A stretch of DNA of 64,000 bases. Source: Salinisphaera sp049568105 (GTDB taxonomy: Bacteria; Pseudomonadota; Gammaproteobacteria; Nevskiales; Salinisphaeraceae). Location: assembly GCF_049568105.1 (NCBI RefSeq), contig NZ_CP145335.1:2046001-2110000 (forward strand), written 5' to 3'. Shown in pieces: positions 54,607 to 63,948 of the stretch. Below the pieces are notes generated by a model, which was given only the letters and a program-made list of their open reading frames with translations, had not been told where the DNA came from and made no database searches. The translations under genes and the position numbers were made by a program. The number at the start of each line of letters is the position of its first letter. Positions within the stretch are counted from its first letter, which is position 1.

Positions 54607-57600
54607 ATGATTGCTCGATTAGTCCAACTGGCTTTGGCCAACCGCTTGCTCACGCTGGTTTTTGTGGTCGCGATCGCCCTGGCCGGCATTTATTCATTCA
54701 AAAACGTCCCAATCGATTCCTATCCAGACGTCACCCCACCCTTGGTTCAAATCTTTACGGCCAGCCCCGGGTTGTCACCGGTGGATGTTGAAACTTTGGT
54801 GTCTTATCCGGTTTCGATTTCGATGTATGGCCTACCGGGGCTCGAGCGTGTGCAGAGCACGTCGATTTTCGGATTGTCTCGGGTCAATGTGTACTTCGAG
54901 GAAGGCACGGATATCTACTTCGCCCGACGGCTGGTCATGGAACGACTGAGCAAGGCCAAGCAGGAAATACCGGAAGGCCTCGGCGATCCAGAACTCGGCC
55001 CGATCACCAGCGGGCTCGGTCGCGTGCTGATGTACACGGTCAAAAACACCGACAACGGCGATCATTCGCCGACCGAACTACGTACCGCTCAAGATTGGAT
55101 CGTCAAACCCCAGCTCCGTACCGTGCCCGGCGTCACCGGGGTGTTGTCGATCGGTGGACACGAAAAGCAATATCAGATCGAACTGGACCCTAACGCCCTC
55201 GCCGCCCGCGAGATTACGGTCGCCGATGTGCGGCGTGCCATTACTGCTAACAATCGCAACGTTGGCGCGTCGTTCATCAATCGCGGTGGCGAAGAGCACA
55301 TCATTCGAGGCTATGGCTGGGTGGGTGCCGGCGATCAAGGGCTCGATGATCTGCGTCATATCGAGATCACCGAGCACAACGGCACGCCGGTCACGATCGG
55401 TGATATCGCCAAAGTGGGCTATGGGCCGGCAATTCGCCGCGGCAGTATGGTCGCCAACGGCGAGGACGCCGTCGGCGGTTTCGTGTTGAAACTAATCTCC
55501 AGCAATACCCAAGCTTTGCTCGAGGACGTTGAGCACAAGATCGATTCAATCAACCAGTCGTTGCCCGATGGTATGCAGGTTGATCCCTTCTATTCGCAGG
55601 CCAGCCTGATTGAAAAAGCCTCAGAGACCGTGGAAAGCGCCTTGCTCGAAGGTTCGATCCTGGTGTTGGTGCTGCTGTATCTGTTTCTTGGCAACCTGCG
55701 ATCGACGCTCATCGTGATCGCCAGCCTGCCGCTGTCGGCACTGATCGCCTTCATCGCCATGGATTACGTCGGCATGTCGGCGAATTTGATGAGTCTCGGC
55801 GGCCTGGCCATCGGGATCGGCATGATGGTCGATGGCTCGGTGGTGATGATCGAAAACATCTTCCGACACATGGAAGAACGCGCCGACGAAGATATCTCCC
55901 ATCTGCGTCTGGTCGGTGAGGCCGCAGCCGAAGTCGCCCAGCCGATTACTTTTGCCATCGCCATCATCGTATTGGTGTTCACACCGCTGTTCACTCTGCA
56001 GGGCACCGAGGGCAAGCTGTTCTCACCGATGGCCTATACCATTTCGTTTGCTCTGGCTGGGGCACTGCTCATGGCCCTGACTTTCGTGCCGGTCATGGCC
56101 TCGCTGGTATTTCGTCGCGGCAGCGCCCATGGAGAACCACGACTGGTCGGCTGGCTCAAATCGGGCTATCGCCCGCTACGGGATGCAGCCATCAAGAGCC
56201 CTATCGTAGTGTTGGGTACGGCCGTCATCTTGTTCGCCGCCAGCTTGGCGCTGTTTCCGACCCTGGGCACGGAATTCATCCCGACCCTTCGAGAAGGCAC
56301 GTTCATGGTGCGCTCCACCTTACCGCCGGGCGCCAGCCTGGAAACCACCGAACAATATGCCAAACGAGTGCAGTCGGTCATGCACGAGTTTCCTGAGGTC
56401 GAAGGCGTATATTCACGCGTGGGGCGAGCCGAGGTCGGCGGAGATCCGGAGCCGGTCAACGTGATCGCGTCGGTGATCGATCTCAAGCCGCTCGAGCAGT
56501 GGTCTGCCGGTCGCGACTACGAACAGCTGCAAAGTGCGATGGCCGAACGTGTCAATACGGCTTTGCCGGGGCTGGCGAACAACTTTTCCCAACCGATTCA
56601 GCTGCGTACCGATGAATTGCTGTCTGGGGTGCTGGCCCAGGTTGTCATCAGTATCTACGGCGACGATCTCGATCAATTGGCGGATACCGGCCAGCGTATC
56701 GCCTCGATCGCCCGCGATGTGCCCGGGGCGGCTGATGTGCGCGTCCAGCAACAAGGCGGCAAGCCACAGATCGTCATCCGGCCCGATCGCGATGCCCTGG
56801 CGCGCTACGGCATCCCACTTGACGAGGTTCTGGGCGTGGTCGAAACCGGTATCGGCGGCGCCCGAGTAGGCCAGGTATTCGAAAATATTCGCCGTTTCGA
56901 TATCTTTCTACGATTCGAAGAAGCATCCCGTCATCGGGTCGACGCGATCCGAAACCTGGCGTTCCGAACCTCGCAAGGTGCCCTGATTCCCTTATCCCGG
57001 GTGGCCGATGTCGAGACCTATCGCGGTCCGAAGAAGATCTCACGGGCCAAGGCCAGTCGCCGGCTGTTCGTCCAGCTCAACGTTCGCGGGCGCGATATGG
57101 GGAGCGTGGTCGGCGACATCCAGAAGGCCGTGGCCGCCGATGTCGATTTGCCGCCCGGTTATTTCGTTGAATACGGCGGCCAGTTCGAGAACCAACGACG
57201 TGCCATGCAACGGCTCTATGTCGTGGTGCCGATCACCATGGCGCTGATTTTTCTGTTGTTATTCGTCGCCTTTTCCAGTCTGCGCTATGCCGCGCTGATT
57301 TATCTCAACGTGCCGTTCGCGATCACCGGTGGGCTGTTCGCACTATGGCTATCGGGATTGTATCTATCGGTGGCCGGAGCGGTCGGTTTCATCGCTGTAT
57401 TCGGCGTGGCGGTACTCAACGGTGTGGTTCTGGTGTCCTATATCAACCAACTACGCGAGTCTGGATTGTCGATTGATCAGGCCGTACGGCTCGGAGCCGA
57501 GCATCGTCTGCGCCCGGTATTGATGACTGCAACAGTCGCCATTCTAGGGTTGATCCCCCTGTTACTCGCCAACGGTATCGGCGCCAACGTCCAGCGGCCA

Positions 57601-57711
57601 CTGGCGGCTGTCGTCGTCGGCGGGTTGGTCACTTCAACCTTGCTGACGCTCCTGGTGCTGCCTGCCGTCTATCGCTGGTTCGCGGAACCGACTCGCGCGT
57701 CTCCGGGCTAG
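54607..57711 (+). CDS. RND heavy-metal efflux pump (CusA/CzcA family)
   Basis: A 1,034-residue inner-membrane transporter with twelve helices in two halves. It has the PIDSYPDVTPP entrance segment, the TM4 motif with LGGLAIGIGMMVDGSVVMIEN (in outline, about residues 395-418) containing the proton-relay Asp, and FIPTLREGTFMVR. It uses the proton gradient to expel metal through the adaptor and outer-membrane factor. It ends just before a strong terminator. Confidence 0.94.
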   Translation: MIARLVQLALANRLLTLVFVVAIALAGIYSFKNVPIDSYPDVTPPLVQIFTASPGLSPVDVETLVSYPVSISMYGLPGLERVQSTSIFGLSRVNVYFEEGTDIYFARRLVMERLSKAKQEIPEGLGDPELGPITSGLGRVLMYTVKNTDNGDHSPTELRTAQDWIVKPQLRTVPGVTGVLSIGGHEKQYQIELDPNALAAREITVADVRRAITANNRNVGASFINRGGEEHIIRGYGWVGAGDQGLDDLRHIEITEHNGTPVTIGDIAKVGYGPAIRRGSMVANGEDAVGGFVLKLISSNTQALLEDVEHKIDSINQSLPDGMQVDPFYSQASLIEKASETVESALLEGSILVLVLLYLFLGNLRSTLIVIASLPLSALIAFIAMDYVGMSANLMSLGGLAIGIGMMVDGSVVMIENIFRHMEERADEDISHLRLVGEAAAEVAQPITFAIAIIVLVFTPLFTLQGTEGKLFSPMAYTISFALAGALLMALTFVPVMASLVFRRGSAHGEPRLVGWLKSGYRPLRDAAIKSPIVVLGTAVILFAASLALFPTLGTEFIPTLREGTFMVRSTLPPGASLETTEQYAKRVQSVMHEFPEVEGVYSRVGRAEVGGDPEPVNVIASVIDLKPLEQWSAGRDYEQLQSAMAERVNTALPGLANNFSQPIQLRTDELLSGVLAQVVISIYGDDLDQLADTGQRIASIARDVPGAADVRVQQQGGKPQIVIRPDRDALARYGIPLDEVLGVVETGIGGARVGQVFENIRRFDIFLRFEEASRHRVDAIRNLAFRTSQGALIPLSRVADVETYRGPKKISRAKASRRLFVQLNVRGRDMGSVVGDIQKAVAADVDLPPGYFVEYGGQFENQRRAMQRLYVVVPITMALIFLLLFVAFSSLRYAALIYLNVPFAITGGLFALWLSGLYLSVAGAVGFIAVFGVAVLNGVVLVSYINQLRESGLSIDQAVRLGAEHRLRPVLMTATVAILGLIPLLLANGIGANVQRPLAAVVVGGLVTSTLLTLLVLPAVYRWFAEPTRASPG

Positions 57712-57715
57712 CCTA

Positions 57716-57751
57716 AAAACGGCCCGGCAGTCCTCCTTGCCGGGCCGTTTT
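57716..57751. terminator. Bidirectional terminator between the efflux operon and CDF gene
   Basis: A perfect 14-base-pair stem (AAAACGGCCCGGCA with its complement) and an eight-base loop, with A-run and T-run on either side. It serves the convergent genes on both strands and starts five bases after the pump stop. Confidence 0.92.
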
Positions 57752-57767
57752 CGAGACTGAGCAACAG

Positions 57768-58661
57768 TTATTTCTTAGGTAGATAGACATCCGAAACCTT
57801 GGCCTTGGCTTCGGGTTCAACATGAATCGTAACCGTGCTGTCAGCGATCTCATTTTCGATCGCATCCTCCAACCGGTCGCAGATCGCATGGGCGCCATCT
57901 ACGGACATCTCGCCGGCCACCACGAGATGAAAATCGACAAAGGTACGTCGGCCGGCATGTCGGGTTCGCAGATCATGGGCCTGATAGGCACCTTTGGAAT
58001 GATGAAAGATCACGGTACGGATGCGATCGAGCTCGTCTTCCGAGACCGCCTCGTCCATCAACCCGCCGACCGACTCCCGAACCAGCTGCCAACCCGACCA
58101 TAGAATATTGATCGCCACGACGATCGCGATCGCAGGGTCCAGCCATAGCCAGCCAGTCAGCCCGACCAGCACGACACCAACGAATACTCCGACCGAGGTC
58201 ACGACATCGGCAAACAGATGCCGGCCGTCGGCCGTCAGCGCCGGTGATTTGACGCGCCGCCCGGTACGGACCAGCACGATGGCCCAGAGGGTATTGAGTA
58301 CTGTGGCGGCCGCGTTGAGTAATAACCCACGCATCGGCGCATTCAGGGCATGCAGATCGAAAAAGGTCTGCCAAGCATCACGAAAGATCGCAAGTGCTGC
58401 GATAACGATCAGCACACCTTCCAGAACGGCCGAGAAATATTCGGCTTTGTGGTGTCCGTAGGGATGGTTGTCGTCGGCCGGCATCGCGCTGATGCGAAGC
58501 GCCACGACCGCGGCACCGGCAGCCACGATATTGATGATGCTTTCGAGTGCATCGGAATAAAGCGCCGCGCTGCCCGTGACCGCAAAGGCCAGATATTTCA
58601 GGGCAAATACAGCAATGCCGATGAGCACACTGCCCACGGCATATCGAACGGTGGTAATCAC
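57768..58661 (-). CDS. Cation diffusion facilitator transporter
   Basis: A 297-residue CDF protein with six helices. The metal-site motifs are ALYSDALESIINI (about residues 33-45; the usual H-D-x-x-x-D site reads S-D-A-L-E-S), HPYGHHKAEYFSA (about 66-78) and ADGRHLFADVVTS (about 145-157). The soluble C-terminal domain carries RTRHAGRRTFVDFHL. It exports zinc, iron or similar metals into the periplasm, where the RND system could pick them up. It is convergent with the efflux operon. Confidence 0.9.
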   Translation of the reverse strand: MITTVRYAVGSVLIGIAVFALKYLAFAVTGSAALYSDALESIINIVAAGAAVVALRISAMPADDNHPYGHHKAEYFSAVLEGVLIVIAALAIFRDAWQTFFDLHALNAPMRGLLLNAAATVLNTLWAIVLVRTGRRVKSPALTADGRHLFADVVTSVGVFVGVVLVGLTGWLWLDPAIAIVVAINILWSGWQLVRESVGGLMDEAVSEDELDRIRTVIFHHSKGAYQAHDLRTRHAGRRTFVDFHLVVAGEMSVDGAHAICDRLEDAIENEIADSTVTIHVEPEAKAKVSDVYLPKK

Positions 58662-58822
58662 GGCGACGCCATAGCAAAGAGACGGCCGCGGATGATAATG
58701 AGCCGTCGAAAAAAGCGCAATTCAGGGATTTAGGTTCGCTTTTTAAGCCTGGCGCTCCAAACTTTCACCTTTCTAAGTTTTCTGGCGGCGGGTAGATTCT
58801 ATTGCACGCCGCCCGACTTGGC

Positions 58823-59143
58823 TTAGTTGATTGGACCTTCGCTACCTTGTGGACTGCCCGATTCGGTGTTCGGGACGATGTTTTGCTGGCCGAGTTGTTC
58901 GCGCAGACTCCCGAGTTCTTTGAGCGTAGTCACGACGTCGGCCAGACGTTGTTCCGACCATTTCTGGACATAGGACGGAATGCTGCCGTCGCCGTTGCTC
59001 ATATAGGAATCGACTGCCAGCGCATCAGTCAGATTGGCCTCGAAACGCTCGATATCGGGCAGTACCTTGACCAGTTCGCTACGCGGCAAGGCCACGCCGC
59101 CGATATCGATATGCGAGGTCGGCCCGGATTGGGAATCGATCAT
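58823..59143 (-). CDS. Hypothetical protein, 106 residues
   Basis: No family is recognised. It is polar, acidic and probably soluble, with a helical middle (ELVKVLPDIERFEANL and LADVVTTLKELGSLREQLG). It follows a lipoprotein gene by 30 bases on the same strand, so the two may be co-transcribed. It is open throughout and has typical codon use. Confidence 0.55.
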   Translation of the reverse strand: MIDSQSGPTSHIDIGGVALPRSELVKVLPDIERFEANLTDALAVDSYMSNGDGSIPSYVQKWSEQRLADVVTTLKELGSLREQLGQQNIVPNTESGSPQGSEGPIN

Positions 59144-59173
59144 ATTCGTTCTCGCGATTGCTGTTGCCTAGTC

Positions 59174-59434
59174 TCAGGGGCCAGTATTCTGCGGTATTTG
59201 ATTGAGGGCGCCTGCGGCCGAGTTCACGCCCTGGTTGCGCAGCGCCTCGGCATCGTAGATATCGAGTGGCAGACCGCCGACCCGATGTCGGGCGGGCAAC
59301 AGACTGCCGGTACTCGGTTCATCAAACCGCGGGTTATCCGTCGTTTTCGTATGTTCGGGCACCGCCGAAGTCGTACAGCCGGCAGCCAGTAAAATCGTGG
59401 CGAGCACCACCAATCGGGTCCGTGTATCTCGCAT
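59174..59434 (-). CDS. Small predicted lipoprotein
   Basis: An 86-residue protein with a basic start, hydrophobic stretch and lipobox LAAGC (Cys20). A short polar mature part follows (ending GALNQIPQNTGP). ATG at 59434 places the signal correctly; the longer frame from 59455 adds a basic leader. Function is unknown. Confidence 0.6.
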   Translation of the reverse strand: MRDTRTRLVVLATILLAAGCTTSAVPEHTKTTDNPRFDEPSTGSLLPARHRVGGLPLDIYDAEALRNQGVNSAAGALNQIPQNTGP

Positions 59435-59551
59435 GGCCCACCTCCGTGAGCGCATTGACTGGCGTTATTCTAACGAACGCGCCTGCGGTACGCGGCGATC
59501 AAATCCCCGTGCATAACGTCGGTGCGTTGACTCCGCAGCCAACGGCCCGAT

Positions 59552-60793
59552 CTAGAAACGGTCGCTACGAAACGGCGCCATATCGACCAACGGCGTTTCG
59601 CCGTCCATGAGTTCGCCGATCAAGCGGCCCGTGGTCGGCCCCAGAGTGAAGCCCTGGTGGCCGTGGCCGAATGCAAACCATAGGTTGTCGTGCCGATGGG
59701 CGGCGCCGATGATTGGCTTCATATCCGCGAGGCACGGACGGGCCCCCTTCCAAGGCTCGGCTTCCTTGCGCTGGCCGAGAGCAAGCAGCTCGCGGGCGGC
59801 CTGTTCGGCAGCCTCGAGCTGGCCAAAACGGGGCGGCGCGTCGATCGTGTTGAGTTCGGCACCGGTGGTCAGGCGCAGACCAGCGCGCTTGGGGGTCACC
59901 AGATAGCCTTTTTCAAAATCCATCACACCGTAGTTGAGGCCCGCCCCATCGGCGCCTTCGTAATGCATGTGATAACCGCGCATAACGAACATCGGCACCT
60001 CATAGCCGAGGGTTTTCAGCCACGACGGCGACCAAGGGCCTGTCGCCAAAACCAGTTCATCGGCTGCGTAGTCGCCGCGGTCGGTGCTCAGATGCCAGCC
60101 TTGGCCGTTGGGCGTCATAGCCTGGGCTTCGGCCTGTTCGATACGCCCGCCACGCGCGACGAAATCGTCGGCATAGGCCTGGACCAGCCCTCCAGGATCG
60201 GTCACCGACCAAGCATTGGTCCAGTGAATTGCGCCGATGGCATGCTCACTCAAGCCCGGCTCCATCTGGCGTAGCCGTTCGGCGTCGATCTGCTCGAACG
60301 TCACGCCGAAACGTTCCCGAAATTCTGCGGCCTGGACAAGTTCGTCCTCGAATACATCTTCGGAACGAAACACCTGCAGCCAGCCGTCGCGCCGAATCAG
60401 ATGTTCGGCACCGGCCGCGGTGAACATGGCCTCGTGCTCGGCCGTACAATGCGCGATGAGCGAGGCATATTCCGGCACGATACGCGCGAACGATTTGGGC
60501 GCCGAGTAGCGCCAGTACTGCCACAGCGGGTGGGCTTCAGCGAACATCGCCCCGGTGCGGTAGCGGATGTCGATACTGCGATTGGGCAGTACCCGCCAAA
60601 GCTCGGCCAGATCGCGAGGGAACGGGTGTGGTTTGACCGCCTCCCGCTGAATCAGTCCGGCATTGCCGTAAGAAGTCTCACGCCCGGGCTCACGCCGGTC
60701 GATCAAGGTGACGTCCCGACCGCGCGAGCGCAGATGCCAGGCAATGCTGACGCCGACCATGCCAGCTCCCAGTACCAGAGTATGTCGCGCCAT
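59552..60793 (-). CDS. FAD-dependent D-amino acid dehydrogenase-like oxidoreductase (DadA family)
   Basis: A 413-residue protein with N-terminal FAD motif VLGAGMVGVSIAWHL (residues 6-20) followed by LIDRREPGRETSYGNAG. The C-terminal GHGHQGFTLGPTTGRL is typical of DadA and related glycine-oxidase-fold enzymes. It should oxidise D-amino acids or sarcosine-like amines and pass electrons to the respiratory chain. ATG at 60793 begins at the FAD motif; a frame open to 60853 has an unlikely leader. No dadX racemase adjoins. Confidence 0.85.
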   Translation of the reverse strand: MARHTLVLGAGMVGVSIAWHLRSRGRDVTLIDRREPGRETSYGNAGLIQREAVKPHPFPRDLAELWRVLPNRSIDIRYRTGAMFAEAHPLWQYWRYSAPKSFARIVPEYASLIAHCTAEHEAMFTAAGAEHLIRRDGWLQVFRSEDVFEDELVQAAEFRERFGVTFEQIDAERLRQMEPGLSEHAIGAIHWTNAWSVTDPGGLVQAYADDFVARGGRIEQAEAQAMTPNGQGWHLSTDRGDYAADELVLATGPWSPSWLKTLGYEVPMFVMRGYHMHYEGADGAGLNYGVMDFEKGYLVTPKRAGLRLTTGAELNTIDAPPRFGQLEAAEQAARELLALGQRKEAEPWKGARPCLADMKPIIGAAHRHDNLWFAFGHGHQGFTLGPTTGRLIGELMDGETPLVDMAPFRSDRF

Positions 60794-60902
60794 CGAAATC
60801 GCCAGGGGATGCAATAGCTCAATGCTAAACCGCGCATGCTGGTGGTCAAGCACCGGGTCGTGGCTTGCCAGCTCAGCACCTCCTCACTAGCATGGCAGCC
60901 AT

Positions 60903-61036
60903 CCAAGGGGAGCCCTACTGGCTGAGAGGTCCGCAACAGCGGACGACCCTGGGGTCGGACTAGAGCGCGGTCTGTTTTTTCCAGCTCTGCTTCGACCCAC
61001 CACCTGATCCGGTTAGTACCGGCGTAGGAATGGCTA
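60903..61036 (+). promoter_or_regulatory. TPP (thiamine pyrophosphate) riboswitch
   Basis: The conserved blocks are present in order: AGGGGAGCCC, GGCTGAGAGG, an ACCCT segment, then ACCTGATCCGGTTAGTACCG (about 61002-61021) and GCGTAGGAATGG. An extra stem is inserted between the halves. It ends about 35 bases before the transporter start, so it likely controls translation or termination of the pnuC-kinase pair in response to thiamine pyrophosphate. Confidence 0.92.
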
Positions 61037-61070
61037 TGCACTACCCTCATCCGTGCTTGGGCGACGCGTC

Positions 61071-61682
61071 ATGAGCGCCCTGTTTGACACGTTTTGGCAC
61101 GGCTTCATCCAAGCATCCTGGATCGAACAGTCCGCGACCGTGCTGGGCCTGCTCGGCGTCTGGCTGGCCACCCGGCAGAATCTCTGGAACTTTCCGATCG
61201 GCATGGTTCAGGTGGTGCTTACCGCGATGGTGTTCGCCGGCCAGCGTCTGTACGCGGACATGTCGCTACAGGGCGTGTACTTCATTGCCCTGGCTTATGG
61301 CTGGTGGTGCTGGAGCCATCCTCCCCGTAGTCAGCGCGATCGGCTGCCCGTATCACGGCTGGCCTGGACCCAACTTGCGGGATTGGTTGGCCTGGGACTG
61401 CTAGCAACCGTGGGATGGGGCAGCTTGCTCAGCCAGGTGGGCGATCCGATGCCCTGGCGCGATGCCTTCATTGCAGCCTTCGGCGTTCTGTCCCAGTGGC
61501 TGGAAGCGCACAAGAAAATCGAAGCCTGGGGCGGCTGGATCGTGGTCAATATCACCGGTTTGACGTTATACGCAGCCATCGGCCTGTACTGGTTCGTCAT
61601 CCTGTACGCTTTATATCTCGTTCTTTCTTTCGTTGGGATGCGGGCATGGTGGATCAGCTATCGGCGCGAGGTGCCGACGTGA
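61071..61682 (+). CDS. PnuC-family transporter, probably for thiamine (PnuT)
   Basis: A 203-residue membrane protein with seven to eight helices. It has the family motif QNLWNFPIG (about residues 34-42) and YGWWCW (about 77-82). PnuC homologues import nicotinamide riboside, riboflavin or thiamine. Control by a TPP riboswitch makes thiamine the likely substrate. ATG at 61071 is preferred over a GTG six codons upstream. Its stop overlaps the kinase start. Confidence 0.88.
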   Translation: MSALFDTFWHGFIQASWIEQSATVLGLLGVWLATRQNLWNFPIGMVQVVLTAMVFAGQRLYADMSLQGVYFIALAYGWWCWSHPPRSQRDRLPVSRLAWTQLAGLVGLGLLATVGWGSLLSQVGDPMPWRDAFIAAFGVLSQWLEAHKKIEAWGGWIVVNITGLTLYAAIGLYWFVILYALYLVLSFVGMRAWWISYRREVPT

Positions 61683-62233
61683 CGACCCGCGTCGCAGTCT
61701 TCGGCACGGAGTCCACTGGTAAAACCACCCTAGCCCGGCATCTGGGTGCGCTTTTTGCGGCCCCTTGGGCGCCGGAGTATGTCCGCGATTTCTGGGACGC
61801 TTGCAACGGCGCTATCCAGGCCAGCGATCTGGCCACGATCGCGATCGGCCAGATCGATTATGAAGAACAGGCCGCGGCACGCGCCGAGGAACTGGTCGTC
61901 TGCGACACCGAACTGCTCACCAACACACTTTGGGCCGATCTTCTGTTTCCAGGGCAGTGTCCGGCATGGGTTCGCGAAGCTGCCGAACGGCGCAGTCGCC
62001 GCTACGCGCTCTATCTGCTATGCGACACCGACATCGCATTCGTCGACGACAGCCAGCGCTGTTTCCCGGGCGCGGAAGAACGCGAAAACTGTCGAAACCT
62101 CTGGCGAGAGGCATTAAGCACACGCGGCCTGCCTTTTATCGAAATACGTGGTTCGCTCGAAACACGTATCGAAACGGCTGTCCGTGTGATTCAGCGTGCT
62201 ACAGGCATTCTGCCGAGCCGCCCGCCAGCCTGA
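61679..62233 (+). CDS. NadR-like P-loop kinase, probably a thiamine salvage kinase
   Basis: A 184-residue ATPase with P-loop GTESTGKTT (about residues 9-17) and VCDTELLTNTLW (about 73-84). This resembles the ribosylnicotinamide kinase domain of NadR, without its adenylyltransferase and DNA-binding parts. It begins with GTG overlapping the transporter stop (GTGA). With a PnuC-type importer and a TPP riboswitch, it more likely phosphorylates imported thiamine, trapping it in the cell. The substrate is inference. Confidence 0.8.
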   Translation: MTTRVAVFGTESTGKTTLARHLGALFAAPWAPEYVRDFWDACNGAIQASDLATIAIGQIDYEEQAAARAEELVVCDTELLTNTLWADLLFPGQCPAWVREAAERRSRRYALYLLCDTDIAFVDDSQRCFPGAEERENCRNLWREALSTRGLPFIEIRGSLETRIETAVRVIQRATGILPSRPPA

Positions 62234-62440
62234 ATCCTTGGCCTCGGACCCGCCGTGCGTTTTTATATACGGGATAGGCCGCACTCTCGTTATATAGATA
62301 AACACATAACGAATAAGCGCTATCTCATGCCTAATCTTACAAATAAGCGCGAAATGGTCGTCGATTCGGTAGTAATTCGGGTTGTCTCGTCGCCGGGAGT
62401 ACGCGACATTTAACGGGCTCATCCCTTGATTACATGAATC

Positions 62441-62932
62441 ATGAAGGATTCCACCGAAACGCCGGTCGATGTGCAGATCAATCTACGCATCAATGGCCGA
62501 ATGACCCCACTACAAGTCCCGCCGAATGTGGTTCTGCTCGACGCGCTGCGCGATCGTCTGAACCTAACCGGCACCAAGAAAGGCTGCGACCACGGCCAGT
62601 GCGGCGCCTGTACCGTCTTGATCAACGGTGAAGCTGTGAATTCCTGTCTGGCACTGGCGGTCGTCCATGACGGCGACGACATCACCACGGTCGAAGGTTT
62701 GGCCGGGAACGCCGAACTCAGCCCGATGCAGGACGCTTTTCTCGAGCACGATGCCTACCAGTGCGGCTACTGCACGCCCGGCCAGCTCACGTCGGCCACC
62801 GAACTGATGCACAACGACCGGGTCGGCAATTCCGAGGCCGAGATCGCTGAGGCAATGAGCGGCAACATCTGCCGCTGCGGTGCCTACAAGAACATTCGCG
62901 CCGCAATCCGTTCGGCGCGCGAACAAGGCTGA
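62441..62932 (+). CDS. paoA: Aldehyde oxidoreductase [2Fe-2S] subunit (PaoA/YagT type)
   Basis: A 163-residue two-cluster iron-sulfur protein. Plant-type cluster cysteines lie in KKGCDHGQCGACTVL (about residues 47-61) with a later C, and the second cluster in QCGYCTPGQ and CRCGAY. E. coli PaoA carries a Tat signal and is periplasmic; this one begins directly with the mature domain, so a cytoplasmic enzyme or a missed start is suggested. It transfers electrons from the molybdenum subunit to FAD. Confidence 0.9.
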   Translation: MKDSTETPVDVQINLRINGRMTPLQVPPNVVLLDALRDRLNLTGTKKGCDHGQCGACTVLINGEAVNSCLALAVVHDGDDITTVEGLAGNAELSPMQDAFLEHDAYQCGYCTPGQLTSATELMHNDRVGNSEAEIAEAMSGNICRCGAYKNIRAAIRSAREQG

Positions 62933-62940
62933 GGCAAGCG

Positions 62941-63948
62941 ATGCGACAATTCGACTATAAGCGCGCCGAAGACACGTCCGGCGCCATACACGCCCATGCC
63001 GATCATTCATCGGCCTATCTGGCTGGCGGCACTACACTGATCGATCTGGTCAAACTGGATGTGATGCAGCCCGAGCGGCTGGTCGACATCAACCGGCTCA
63101 ACCTGGATGCGATCGAACCGGCCAATCATGGTGGTCTTACGGTTGGTGCGACCGTGCGCAATACCACGCTGGCCTATGACGAGCGCGTGTCGCGCGACTA
63201 CACCGTTTTGTCTGAGGCGCTACTCCAGGGGGCTTCCCGTCAGTTGCGCAATCGGGCCACGACGGCCGGCAACGTCATGCAGCGTGTGCGCTGCTCGTAT
63301 TTCCGCGACGGCGTTTCGCCGTGCAACAAGCGCGAACCGGGCAGTGGCTGTTCGGCAATCGAGGGCGTCAACCGCGAAGTCTTTGCCGTACTCGGCACCA
63401 GCGAGCACTGCATTGCCTCACACCCTTCCGATATGTGCGTGGCCATGGCCGCCATCGGTGCGACGGTTCGAGTCGAGGGCAAGCAAGGCACGCGTGATAT
63501 CGACTTTCTCGATTTCCACAAACTGCCGGGCGATACGCCGCATATCGAGCACGAACTCGAAGGCGACGAACTGATCACCCATGTCACGCTCGAGGCTCCG
63601 CTTGAAGGGGCTGGCTCAACCTACGTCAAACTGCGGGACCGCTCCTCCTATCAGTTCGCGCTGGCCTCCTGTGCGGCCATTGTGGCCTTGGACGGCGATA
63701 CGATCCGCGATGTGCGAATCGCACTCGGCGGCGTGGCTACTAAACCGTGGCGGTGTCTGGATGCCGAACAGCAGCTGCGCGGTCAGCCGGCGACTCGCGA
63801 GACCTTCGTCGCGGCCGCCCGGACTGCGATGTCCGGCGCCACACCGTATCGACACAATGCGTTCAAGATTCCACTGGGCCGTCGCGCGATCGTTCGCGCA
63901 CTGACCGAAGCCACTGCCCGTGCAGCCGGCAAGGGAGATCAGGCATGA
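62941..63948 (+). CDS. paoB: Aldehyde oxidoreductase FAD subunit (PaoB/YagS type)
   Basis: A 335-residue FAD-binding protein of the CO-dehydrogenase-medium family, with AGGTTLIDL (about residues 29-37) and TTAGNVMQRVRC (about 106-117). The cysteine set RCSYF, PCNK and GSGCSA is the extra [4Fe-4S] site that sets YagS/PaoB apart from other family members. It lies eight bases after paoA and overlaps the next gene as ATGA. Confidence 0.92.
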   Translation: MRQFDYKRAEDTSGAIHAHADHSSAYLAGGTTLIDLVKLDVMQPERLVDINRLNLDAIEPANHGGLTVGATVRNTTLAYDERVSRDYTVLSEALLQGASRQLRNRATTAGNVMQRVRCSYFRDGVSPCNKREPGSGCSAIEGVNREVFAVLGTSEHCIASHPSDMCVAMAAIGATVRVEGKQGTRDIDFLDFHKLPGDTPHIEHELEGDELITHVTLEAPLEGAGSTYVKLRDRSSYQFALASCAAIVALDGDTIRDVRIALGGVATKPWRCLDAEQQLRGQPATRETFVAAARTAMSGATPYRHNAFKIPLGRRAIVRALTEATARAAGKGDQA

